Assembly (NCBI GenBank): GCA_029879725.1
Contig: JAOUPR010000033.1
Location: 1-37,831, forward strand
Origin: Gemmatimonadota bacterium
GTDB taxonomy: Bacteria > Gemmatimonadota > Gemmatimonadetes > Longimicrobiales > Gaopeijiaceae
DNA: 37,831 nucleotides
Reading direction: 5' to 3'
Both the position numbers and the translations under genes were made by a program. Below the pieces are notes generated by a model. The model saw nothing but the letters and a program-made list of their open reading frames with translations, was not told where the DNA came from and ran no database searches. The number at the start of each line of letters is the position of its first letter. The first letter of the stretch is position 1. Of this stretch, positions 1 through 7,662 are shown in pieces.

Positions 1-1108
1 CGTTCCCGTTCTCCGTGAGTTTCCGGAGAATCCCTCCCATGGAGATCACGTCGTCGTCGGGGTGGGGAGAGAACACCACGATGCGGTGCCCCACCGGAAG
101 CTTGCTCTTCCCCCGGACCTTGGCGATGAGGCCGTTGAAGACCCTCCCGTTCAACTCGCCCGCCATCCCGCGACGGCGCACCAGGGAGGAGAGATGGTGC
201 TCCCTGTAGTCGTCCGCGCTCAGATGAAGGATGGGCTTCCCCGTCTTCTTGCTGAGCCACAGGACGGCGCGGACCTCCTCCCTCTCGGTCCACTCCATCT
301 CCCCCAGCACCCAGGGGGTGCGCACCCGGGTGAGCTCGGCCGCGGCCGACGGATCGAGATAGATGGTGGCGTTGCGATGCCCCTGGAGATAGGTCGCGGC
401 CACGTCAGCGTGCACTTCGCCTTCCACGGAGCGCCGCACCACCAGCGCCTTGTGCTCACCGGTGGCGACGAGCACGATCTCGCGGGCGTCGAGAATGGTC
501 GCGACCCCCATGGTGATGGCCTCGGGCGGTACGTTCTCCTCCCCGAAGAAATCCGAGGCCGCGTCGCCCCGCGTGATGGCGTCCAGCGCGATGAGGCGCG
601 TGCGCGACTCCCGCCCCGACCCGGGCTCGTTGAACCCCACGTGTCCGCTGCGGCCGATCCCCAGGAGCTGGAAGTCGATTCCGCCCGCGGCGCGGATCGC
701 CTCCTCGTACGCGACGCAGTGGGCTTCGACTTCCTCCCGGCGAAGGTCTCCCCGGGGGATGTGGATCGATTCCCTCGGCACGTTCAGGTGCCGGAAGAGG
801 TTCTCGTGCATGAAGCGGTGGTAGCTCTGGATGCTCCCCGGATCCATGGGGAAGTACTCGTCCAGGTTGAACGTCACCACGTTGGAGAAATCCAGCCCCT
901 CCTCCCGGTGGAGGCGGATGAGCTCGCGGTAGACTCCCACGGGAGTCGACCCCGTGGCCAGCCCGAGCACCGCGGATCTTCCCTCCTCCGCCCGGGCCCG
1001 GATCAGCGCCGCGATACGCCCCGCCACCTCCCGGTCCAACTCCTCGTGATCGGCACGGATCCGGACCGGGATCTTCTCCAACCGCTCGGTGTTGCCCACC
1101 CCCGTCAC
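1..1108 (-). CDS. nagB: Glucosamine-6-phosphate deaminase fused to a PIG-L/LmbE-type deacetylase domain (3' end cut by window edge)
   Basis: NagB converts glucosamine-6-phosphate to fructose-6-phosphate and ammonia in the cytoplasm, the step that brings wall or chitin amino sugars into glycolysis. I read 369 codons from a GTG at 1108. Residues 1 to about 260 form the deaminase: FNLDEY (80-85) and GHVGFNEPGS (155-164, with His156 and Glu161) are the family active-site motifs. Near residue 349 an HPDDD motif followed by SMGG starts a second domain, typical of zinc-dependent PIG-L/LmbE N-acetylglucosamine deacetylases, and the window then ends. This two-domain layout is known from Bacteroidota NagB proteins of about 640 residues, so some 270 residues should lie outside. 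The GTG overlaps the stop of the upstream glycosidase gene (GTGA), which suggests coupled translation. A GTG five codons in is an alternative start. Confidence 0.93.
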   Translation of the reverse strand, partial: MTGVGNTERLEKIPVRIRADHEELDREVAGRIAALIRARAEEGRSAVLGLATGSTPVGVYRELIRLHREEGLDFSNVVTFNLDEYFPMDPGSIQSYHRFMHENLFRHLNVPRESIHIPRGDLRREEVEAHCVAYEEAIRAAGGIDFQLLGIGRSGHVGFNEPGSGRESRTRLIALDAITRGDAASDFFGEENVPPEAITMGVATILDAREIVLVATGEHKALVVRRSVEGEVHADVAATYLQGHRNATIYLDPSAAAELTRVRTPWVLGEMEWTEREEVRAVLWLSKKTGKPILHLSADDYREHHLSSLVRRRGMAGELNGRVFNGLIAKVRGKSKLPVGHRIVVFSPHPDDDVISMGGILRKLTENGN

Positions 1109-4100
1109 GGTATCCTCGGTGTGATTCGCACGTCGGTGATGGCGTTCACGGCCAGGTCGTGAACGGCTCTCCGGAAGGGAACGTGCTTACCGTTCTCGCG
1201 GGTGGGATGGACCCGGTTGGTGAGAAGAACCACGAACAGGTCCAGCTCCGGGTCGATCCAGATGGACGTTCCCGTGTACCCCGTGTGCCCGAACGCCTCG
1301 GCGGTGAAGAAGTCCCCGCTCGACGACCCCTCCGTCGGCGTGTCCCACCCCAGGGCCCGGCTGGCGGTTCCGTCGTATCGGTGCGTGAAGTGCTCGATGG
1401 TGGCGGAGTCCACCAACCGCTGATCCACGCGCCGCGTGACCGGGCACGGCCCACCGGACACTTCGCCCGTGCGGCACGCCGACAGGAACCCCTCGTCGAG
1501 CATCATCTGCGCGAAGACGGACAGGTCCACCGCCGTGGAGAAGAGCCCCGCGTGCCCGGCCACGCCTCCCATGGCGTCGGCGTTCTCGTCGTGAACGCGC
1601 CCCCATACCATCCCGCCCCTCCACAACGTGTCCATCTCCGTGGCGGCGATGCGCGGCTTGAGCTCGGGGTGGGGCCGGTACCCGGTGTCGTTCATCCCCA
1701 GCGGCCGCCAGAGCCGGGCCGCCAGGAAGGCGTCCAGCGACTGGCCCGACACCTCCTCGATGACCCAGGCCACCGTCATGATCCCGATGTCGGAGTAGGA
1801 TGTCCGCGTTCCGGGCTCGTACTCCAATGCCTCGTCGGCGGCGGCGTCCTTGTACTCCTGCACGCCCGACCTCTCGAAGAACCAGCGGCGGAACGGGGTG
1901 AGTCCGGCACGGTGCAGAAGGAGTTGCCGGACCGTCACACCCTCCTTGCGCGCGTCCCCCCGGGACCACCAGGGGAGGTAGCGGACCACCGGTGCGTCCA
2001 GGTCCAGCTTCCCCTCGTCCACGAGCATCATGGCCGCCGTGGTCGTCCCCACCACCTTCGATACCGACGCCATGTCCCACACCGAGGTGGGCGTGGCCGG
2101 GCGGCCGCTCCCCCAGGCCAGCTCGCCGTACCCTCTCAGACGTACGAGACGGCCGTGGCGACCCACCGCCAGAGAAACGCCCGAGGCCACCGAGTCGGCG
2201 ATTCCCGCCAGGATGAGGGAGTCGAGGCGCGCCAGCGTGGTCTCCGACATCCCCACCGAGTCGGCGGCGACCTCGGTGACCGCGGGCGCCTCCTGGTCGC
2301 GGGCTCCCCGGGCGACGATCCCGGCGGCCACGAGGGGGTCGTCCACCACCGCCGCCCTCCCCCCGGTCGTCACCACCTGCTCCCGCTCGAGTCCCTCACC
2401 GACCTGGTGGAACGGCGGGAGCGAGATGGGGAGCTTCCCGGTTATGGGCGCCTCGCCGAAGAGCGCGCGGACCGCCGCGCGCTGGGAGACCTCCCGGTTC
2501 CCCCACGCCACGAGGTAGCTCCCCACGTCCGGGAAAGCTCCCAGGAGGTACGGGCTCCCGAGGGAAACCAGCACCGTGGGATGCGTGCGGACCGCCTCCG
2601 CCATGAAGCTCCGCAGCCCCTCCGGGACGGCGTCGGGACCCGATCCCGCTCCGGGGGAGACATACGCGCTCACCACGACGGAACCCACGCCGTCCAGGCG
2701 CTCCACCAGGGTGGCGAACTCCGCGGAATCCGTGCGTTCGTCCACCGGGATCTCCACCGCCCGGATCCCCCGCTCGGCCAGGCCGGCGCTGAAGGCGCGG
2801 CCCGCCCATAGCCAGCGGGACGGAGCATACCGCACGTGGAGGAGCGTCTCCTCGGCGCCGGGGTCGAGCGGGAGCAGCCCATCCCGGTCCCGGGGAAGGG
2901 TGATGGAGCGGGAGGCCGCCGTGTCGGCGAAGGCCAGGTGTGCTCCCGACCCCACCACGCCGTCCACGGCGTCCAACGACACGAAACGGCGCTCGTGGAG
3001 TCCGAGGCGAGCCTTCAGGACCAGGAGCTTGCGAACCGACTCCTCGATACGCGACCGGGTGAGCCTCCCCTCCTCCACCGCCGCCACCACCGCGTCGATG
3101 GCCAACGCCACCTCCTTCGGGGAGAGGAGGACGTCCGCCCCGGCGATGAGGGAGCGTACCGATGCCTCCCCCATCCCGTACCCGTCGGCGATGGCCTTCA
3201 TGGTGAGGGCGTCCGTGAAGAGGACTCCGTCGAACCCGAGGTCTTCACGAAGCAGACCGGTGAGGAACTCGGGGCTCAGCGTGGCCGGCGGGGCCCCCAA
3301 CCCCAGGAGCGTCGGCACCGACACATGGGCCGTCATGACGGCATCCACTCCCTCCTGGATGGCGCGGACGAAGGGGAGGAGCTCCACCGCGTCCAGTCGC
3401 GCCCGGTCTCCCACGACCAGGGGGATCCCGAGGTGGGAGTCCACGTCCGTGTCTCCGTGCCCGGGGAAATGCTTCCCGGTGGTGAAGGCGCCCCCGGCCC
3501 GGGCACCCCGCACGAAAGCCGCGCCCATGCGGGCCACCAACTCCGGGTCCCCCCCGAACGACCGCGTCGCGATGACCGGGTTGTCGGGGTTGTTGTTCAC
3601 GTCGAGAACGGGAGCGAACAGGAAGTGCACGCCCAGCGCGCGCGCCTCGCGGGCCGTGATGCGTCCGTACTCGTAGGCGAACCGCTCGTCGCCGATGGCG
3701 CCGAAGGCCATGGTGGGCGGAAAGTCCGTCCCACCTCCCTGGGGGAGGAGCGACGGTAGGGCATAGCTCCCGTTGATGCGCATTCCCGGCCCGCCGTTCT
3801 CGAAGTCGGCGGTGACCAGGAGCGGGATGCGGGCCCGGGCCTGGAGCGCGTTGATCTTGGCGGCGTATGCGTGGGGGGTCCCGATGGACGGCGACACGCC
3901 ACCGATCCCCTCGTGGGCCACCCACTCCTCCAGAGGCGCGAAGTCCGGGGCGGAAGGGGACACGTACCCACCCGGCATCCACTCCACCACGAGCTGGGCC
4001 ACCAGGTCGCGCAGGGAGAGTGACGCCAGCGTCGTGTCGACCCAGGCCCGTGCCTCGCGGTCCAGTCCTTCCGCCGAGACGAAGACCGGGACCTCCGGGG

Positions 4101-4218
4101 CGGCGGCCCCGCGGGACGGAGCCGGGACTCCCGCCGGCGCGGGCCTTCCGCACGCCACGAGTAGGAGGAGCGCCGCGCCCACCAGGGTCGGCCCGAAGGG
4201 GAAGGTCGTCCGTCTCAT
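1105..4218 (-). CDS. Lipoprotein: GH3 beta-N-acetylhexosaminidase fused to a serine beta-lactamase-type hydrolase
   Basis: A 1037-residue secreted enzyme with two catalytic halves. The ATG at 4218 is preferred over one 29 codons upstream because it gives a clean lipoprotein signal ending LLLLVAC (Cys23) and sits 1 bp after the previous stop. Residues ~50-400 are a NagZ-type family-3 glycosidase: KHFPGHG at 249-255, the Asp260/His262 dyad and the nucleophile Asp336 in FTDALTMK are all present. A GH3 C-terminal-like domain follows to about 640. Residues ~670-1037 are a class C beta-lactamase/DD-peptidase fold with SVSK (Ser718, Lys721), YSD (Tyr808) and HTG (978-980). Such fusions occur in Bacteroidota. 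The likely role is cleaving GlcNAc from wall fragments, with an esterase, amidase or DD-peptidase activity in the same molecule; the substrate of the second half cannot be read from sequence. Confidence 0.9.
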   Translation of the reverse strand: MRRTTFPFGPTLVGAALLLLVACGRPAPAGVPAPSRGAAAPEVPVFVSAEGLDREARAWVDTTLASLSLRDLVAQLVVEWMPGGYVSPSAPDFAPLEEWVAHEGIGGVSPSIGTPHAYAAKINALQARARIPLLVTADFENGGPGMRINGSYALPSLLPQGGGTDFPPTMAFGAIGDERFAYEYGRITAREARALGVHFLFAPVLDVNNNPDNPVIATRSFGGDPELVARMGAAFVRGARAGGAFTTGKHFPGHGDTDVDSHLGIPLVVGDRARLDAVELLPFVRAIQEGVDAVMTAHVSVPTLLGLGAPPATLSPEFLTGLLREDLGFDGVLFTDALTMKAIADGYGMGEASVRSLIAGADVLLSPKEVALAIDAVVAAVEEGRLTRSRIEESVRKLLVLKARLGLHERRFVSLDAVDGVVGSGAHLAFADTAASRSITLPRDRDGLLPLDPGAEETLLHVRYAPSRWLWAGRAFSAGLAERGIRAVEIPVDERTDSAEFATLVERLDGVGSVVVSAYVSPGAGSGPDAVPEGLRSFMAEAVRTHPTVLVSLGSPYLLGAFPDVGSYLVAWGNREVSQRAAVRALFGEAPITGKLPISLPPFHQVGEGLEREQVVTTGGRAAVVDDPLVAAGIVARGARDQEAPAVTEVAADSVGMSETTLARLDSLILAGIADSVASGVSLAVGRHGRLVRLRGYGELAWGSGRPATPTSVWDMASVSKVVGTTTAAMMLVDEGKLDLDAPVVRYLPWWSRGDARKEGVTVRQLLLHRAGLTPFRRWFFERSGVQEYKDAAADEALEYEPGTRTSYSDIGIMTVAWVIEEVSGQSLDAFLAARLWRPLGMNDTGYRPHPELKPRIAATEMDTLWRGGMVWGRVHDENADAMGGVAGHAGLFSTAVDLSVFAQMMLDEGFLSACRTGEVSGGPCPVTRRVDQRLVDSATIEHFTHRYDGTASRALGWDTPTEGSSSGDFFTAEAFGHTGYTGTSIWIDPELDLFVVLLTNRVHPTRENGKHVPFRRAVHDLAVNAITDVRITPRIP

Positions 4219-4219
4219 C

Positions 4220-6247
4220 TCAGTTCCCACCGGTAGGAATGGTCTTGGCGTCCATGGAGATTCCCGCCCCCAGTTCGAACAACGGAGGGATACGGATGGG
4301 CGCACGCCCGCGGATGGGGATCTCCCCGAGGAGCGCCCGCGCGGCCGCCACCTGGCTGACCTCCGACCCGCTCCAACCCAGCATGTACGCCCGAACGCCG
4401 GGAAAGTCGGCCACCAGGTAGGGATTCCCGAACGAGATGACCACGTGGGGCACCCCGGCGCGCGCGAGCGCCCGGACGAAATCCACCAACTCCGCGGGAA
4501 GCGCCATGGAGTTCTCCACGTAGGACAGACCCGTGACGTACGTGCCCACCACCACGAGTTGGGATCTCCCCGCCTCGGCGAGGAGGGCCGCGTACCGTTC
4601 CGCCGACGTCTCCTCCGTGAGTTCGGCCGTGGAGAGCCGGACGTACGTCTCGCGGAGGCGGGCGTTGAAATACCGTCCGGCCAGAACGTCGCTGGTCCGC
4701 CGGAAGCTCACCGAGAGCACGGACGCCCAACGGGTCCCCCGCAGGGGAAGGAGGTTGCGCTCGTTGCGGAGCAGAGTGATGGACTTCTCGGCGATCTCCC
4801 GGGCGACCGCCTCGTGGTCGGGAATCCCCACGCTCCTGGGAACGTCCTGAAGGGATACGGTGCGCTCCTCGTGGAGCCCCAACCGCTCCTTCTCCCGGAG
4901 GATGCGCCTCACCGACTCGTCGATGCGCGACTCCGGAATCCTCCCGCTGCGCACCGCGTCCACGATCCCGTCGATGGCGTCGGAGAGAGAAGGAGGCATG
5001 AGGATGATGTCCGACCCGGCCTCGACGGCCCGCACGGCCGCCTCACGGCGCCGATAGCCCCGGTCGATGGCGTACATGTCCATGGCGTCGGTCACCACCA
5101 GCCCATTGAAGCCCATCCGGTCACGCAGGAGCGTCCGCAACACGCCGGGCGCCAGCGTCGCGGGATCCTCGTCGCCCCCGTTCAGACTCGGCACCCCGAT
5201 ATGGGCACTCATCACCGCCCCCATCCCGGCATCGATGGCCACGCGGAAGGGCAACAACTCCACCGAGTCCATCCTCTCACGCGAGTGGTGGATCACCGGA
5301 AGGGCCAGGTGCGAGTTCGTGTCGGTGTCTCCGTGGCCGGGGAAGTGCTTGCCCGTGGCGACGGCTCCGTGCTCCTGCACGCCCCGCACGAAGGCGGCCC
5401 CCATGGAGGCGACCGTCGCGGGGTCTTCACCGAAGGACCGGACGTTGATCACGGGGTTGGCGGGGTTGTTGTTCACGTCCAGAACGGGTGCGAAGGGCAT
5501 GTGCACCCCCACGGCGCGAGCCTCCAGCGCGGTCACCCGGCCCATCTGGTAGGCCAGGGCCGTGTCTCCCGACGCACCCAGGGCCATGAGGCGCGGGAAG
5601 TCCGTCGCCCCTCCCAGGGGGATGGTGCCCGGCATCTGGACCGCGCCCCGGAAGCGGAATCCCGCTCCCGTCTCCAGGTCGGCTCCGATGAGGAGGGGGA
5701 GCCGGGAATGACCCTGGAAGTCGTTGAGCTTGGCGGCCACCTCCGTGGGCGATCCCACGGAGACGATCATCCCCCCCACATGGTATTCCTCGATGTACTC
5801 CAGGATGCGCAGGTGACCCTCGGAACCCTCCGGAGAGAAGCTCCCCAGGACGATGGGCATGAGCATCTGCCCGACCTTCTCACGAAGGGTCAACCCGCGG
5901 AGCGTGCACTCACTCCAGGAGAGGGCCGGCCCACCGGACGAGCCTCCGTCACCCAGACACTGGAGAAACACGTCCATGTCGCCGGCGTCGGCGGTGAGGG
6001 TGTCCGACCCGGTGCGCTCGACGGGACGGACGGGTGCGCCCGCCGGCTCGATTTCGCGGCCGTCGCGAGGAGTGGCGGGAGGCGGTGGAGTGGGAGACCC
6101 ACCCGCGGCCGGGAGGTCGGTCCCCGGAGCGGGCGTCGGCGCCACTCCGCCGCCGGAACCACCACACCCGAAGAGAACCACCGTCGAAAATCCCACGACG
6201 GAACGGCGGAGGACGGAGCGAAAGGATCGCTGTATTTCGAAGACCAT
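4220..6247 (-). CDS. Lipoprotein: GH3 beta-N-acetylhexosaminidase (NagZ-like paralogue without the serine hydrolase domain)
   Basis: 675 residues from the ATG at 6247, chosen because it gives a compact signal peptide ending VVLFGC (Cys28); an upstream ATG at 6295 would add 16 polar residues. A Gly/Pro-rich linker leads to a family-3 glycosidase domain with KHFPGHG at about 300-306 and the nucleophile Asp387 in VVTDAMDMY. The general-acid motif, normally Asp-Ser-His in NagZ-type enzymes, reads Asn311-Ser-His313 here. The C-terminal ~230 residues resemble the GH3 C-terminal domain. The protein is clearly a paralogue of the next gene, whose start lies 1 bp after this stop, so the pair arose by tandem duplication with gain or loss of the beta-lactamase-type half. 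It probably removes terminal GlcNAc from wall-derived glycans in the periplasm; the Asn change could alter activity or specificity. Confidence 0.88.
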   Translation of the reverse strand: MVFEIQRSFRSVLRRSVVGFSTVVLFGCGGSGGGVAPTPAPGTDLPAAGGSPTPPPPATPRDGREIEPAGAPVRPVERTGSDTLTADAGDMDVFLQCLGDGGSSGGPALSWSECTLRGLTLREKVGQMLMPIVLGSFSPEGSEGHLRILEYIEEYHVGGMIVSVGSPTEVAAKLNDFQGHSRLPLLIGADLETGAGFRFRGAVQMPGTIPLGGATDFPRLMALGASGDTALAYQMGRVTALEARAVGVHMPFAPVLDVNNNPANPVINVRSFGEDPATVASMGAAFVRGVQEHGAVATGKHFPGHGDTDTNSHLALPVIHHSRERMDSVELLPFRVAIDAGMGAVMSAHIGVPSLNGGDEDPATLAPGVLRTLLRDRMGFNGLVVTDAMDMYAIDRGYRRREAAVRAVEAGSDIILMPPSLSDAIDGIVDAVRSGRIPESRIDESVRRILREKERLGLHEERTVSLQDVPRSVGIPDHEAVAREIAEKSITLLRNERNLLPLRGTRWASVLSVSFRRTSDVLAGRYFNARLRETYVRLSTAELTEETSAERYAALLAEAGRSQLVVVGTYVTGLSYVENSMALPAELVDFVRALARAGVPHVVISFGNPYLVADFPGVRAYMLGWSGSEVSQVAAARALLGEIPIRGRAPIRIPPLFELGAGISMDAKTIPTGGN

Positions 6248-6318
6248 CGGAGCCGGATTCGGAGTACGCTGCTTGTCGCCCGTTGACGACGGCACCTCGG
6301 ACCCCGACTCTTGGGCTC

Positions 6319-7662
6319 ATGACCTACCCAACGACTCGGCGCCGCCCGCGCCAAACGGTGATCGGCCCGGAACATACCGGGTCGCCAGGACCCTCACAAT
6401 CCACGCGGTTCTTTCGCCACCGGTCGCGTGGAGCGATCCTCCCCGCGCTCCTCGCCGCCGCCGCGTGCGGTGGCGAAGGGGCCGCCCGCTCCGCCGGGGG
6501 AGACGCGGACCACCCGGAGGTGAGGCCCGGGATCGAGGTCCTTCTCTCGGACTCCCTGCACCTGGTGGCGGGCAGGCGCGTCGGGCTGGTGACGAACCAC
6601 ACCGGAGTCGACAGGGCGGGCAGGTCGACCATAGACCTCCTGTACGAGCACCCCGACATCGAGCTCGTGGCTTTGTACGGCCCCGAGCACGGGATCCGAG
6701 GCGAGGAGCAGGCGGGGGTGGCGATCGAGAGCGGCGTGGACTCCCGCACGGGAATCCCCGTCCACTCCATCTACGGGGAGACCCGAAAGCCGACGCCGGA
6801 GATGTTGGAAGGGGTCGACGTGCTCCTCTTCGACATCCAGGACATCGGTGTTCGGTACTACACCTTCGTGTGGAGCATGACGCTGGCCATGGAAGCCGCC
6901 GGTGAGAACGGGATCCCCTTCGTGGTGCTCGACCGGCCCGATCCCATCGGGGGGACCGCCATCCAGGGAACGGTCCTCGACCCGGCCTACGCCACCTTCG
7001 TGGGTCTGTATCCGGTCCCCATGCGGCACGGCCTGACTCCGGGAGAGTTGGCGCGTCTGACGGTGGGCGAGTTCGGCGTGGAGGCGGAGCTCCACGTGGT
7101 TCCGGCCGAGGGGTGGAGGAGGGACATGCCGTTCGCCGAGACCGGACTCCCCTGGCTCGCCCCCTCTCCCAACATGCCTTCGGTGGAGAGCGCCCTCACG
7201 TACCCGGGGTCGTGTCTCTTCGAGGGGACGCTCCTCTCGGTGGGGCGCGGCACTCCGTTGGCCTTCCAGCAGGTGGGCGCGCCCTGGCTGGACTCCGAGG
7301 AATTGGCCCGCCGGCTGAACGGCCGGGGAATGGACGGGGTGCGCTTCGACCCCGTCACCTTCGTCCCGGAGAGCCCGGGAGACGGCAAGTTCGGCGGAGA
7401 GGACGTCCACGGCGTACGCTGGGTGCCCACCTCCGACTCGTATGATCCGGCGCGGGCCGCCCTCGCGGTGCTGGTGGAGACCCGGCGGATGTCGGGAGAC
7501 CGCTGGGAATGGCGGGTGGGACACTTCGACCGCCTGGCCGGCACCGACGCCGTTCGCCTGGGGATCGAGGCGGGAGAGGACGTGGCGGAGCTCACCGCCG
7601 GTTGGGACGAGGCCCTCGCTGCCTTCGCCGCTCTACGTAGCCCCTACCTGATCTATCCGTGA
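6319..7662 (+). CDS. namZ: Exo-beta-N-acetylmuramidase, NamZ/DUF1343 family, probable lipoprotein
   Basis: 447 residues from ATG 6319. The family (DUF1343, YbbC of Bacillus subtilis, renamed NamZ) removes N-acetylmuramic acid from the non-reducing end of wall glycans, complementing NagZ, which removes GlcNAc. Conserved blocks are visible: VGLVTNHTG, ALYGPEHGIRG (Glu123, His124), TGIPVHSIYG, FDIQDIGVRYYTF and VLDRPDPIGG. The N-terminus has an Arg-rich stretch, then a hydrophobic segment ending AAAACGG (Cys50), a loose lipobox, so membrane anchoring is likely but not certain. A GTG at 6358 would give a more normal signal length and is a fair alternative start. It is divergent from the two GH3 genes and overlaps the following peptidase gene by 4 bp. 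The pairing with NagZ-type enzymes mirrors the B. subtilis ybb cluster. Confidence 0.88.
   Translation: MTYPTTRRRPRQTVIGPEHTGSPGPSQSTRFFRHRSRGAILPALLAAAACGGEGAARSAGGDADHPEVRPGIEVLLSDSLHLVAGRRVGLVTNHTGVDRAGRSTIDLLYEHPDIELVALYGPEHGIRGEEQAGVAIESGVDSRTGIPVHSIYGETRKPTPEMLEGVDVLLFDIQDIGVRYYTFVWSMTLAMEAAGENGIPFVVLDRPDPIGGTAIQGTVLDPAYATFVGLYPVPMRHGLTPGELARLTVGEFGVEAELHVVPAEGWRRDMPFAETGLPWLAPSPNMPSVESALTYPGSCLFEGTLLSVGRGTPLAFQQVGAPWLDSEELARRLNGRGMDGVRFDPVTFVPESPGDGKFGGEDVHGVRWVPTSDSYDPARAALAVLVETRRMSGDRWEWRVGHFDRLAGTDAVRLGIEAGEDVAELTAGWDEALAAFAALRSPYLIYP

Noticed and set aside
3773..6286. 837-codon plus-strand open frame
   Set aside because: It is antisense to the two GH3 genes, has no family motifs and has Arg/Pro/Gly/His-rich composition; long antisense frames are expected at this GC content.
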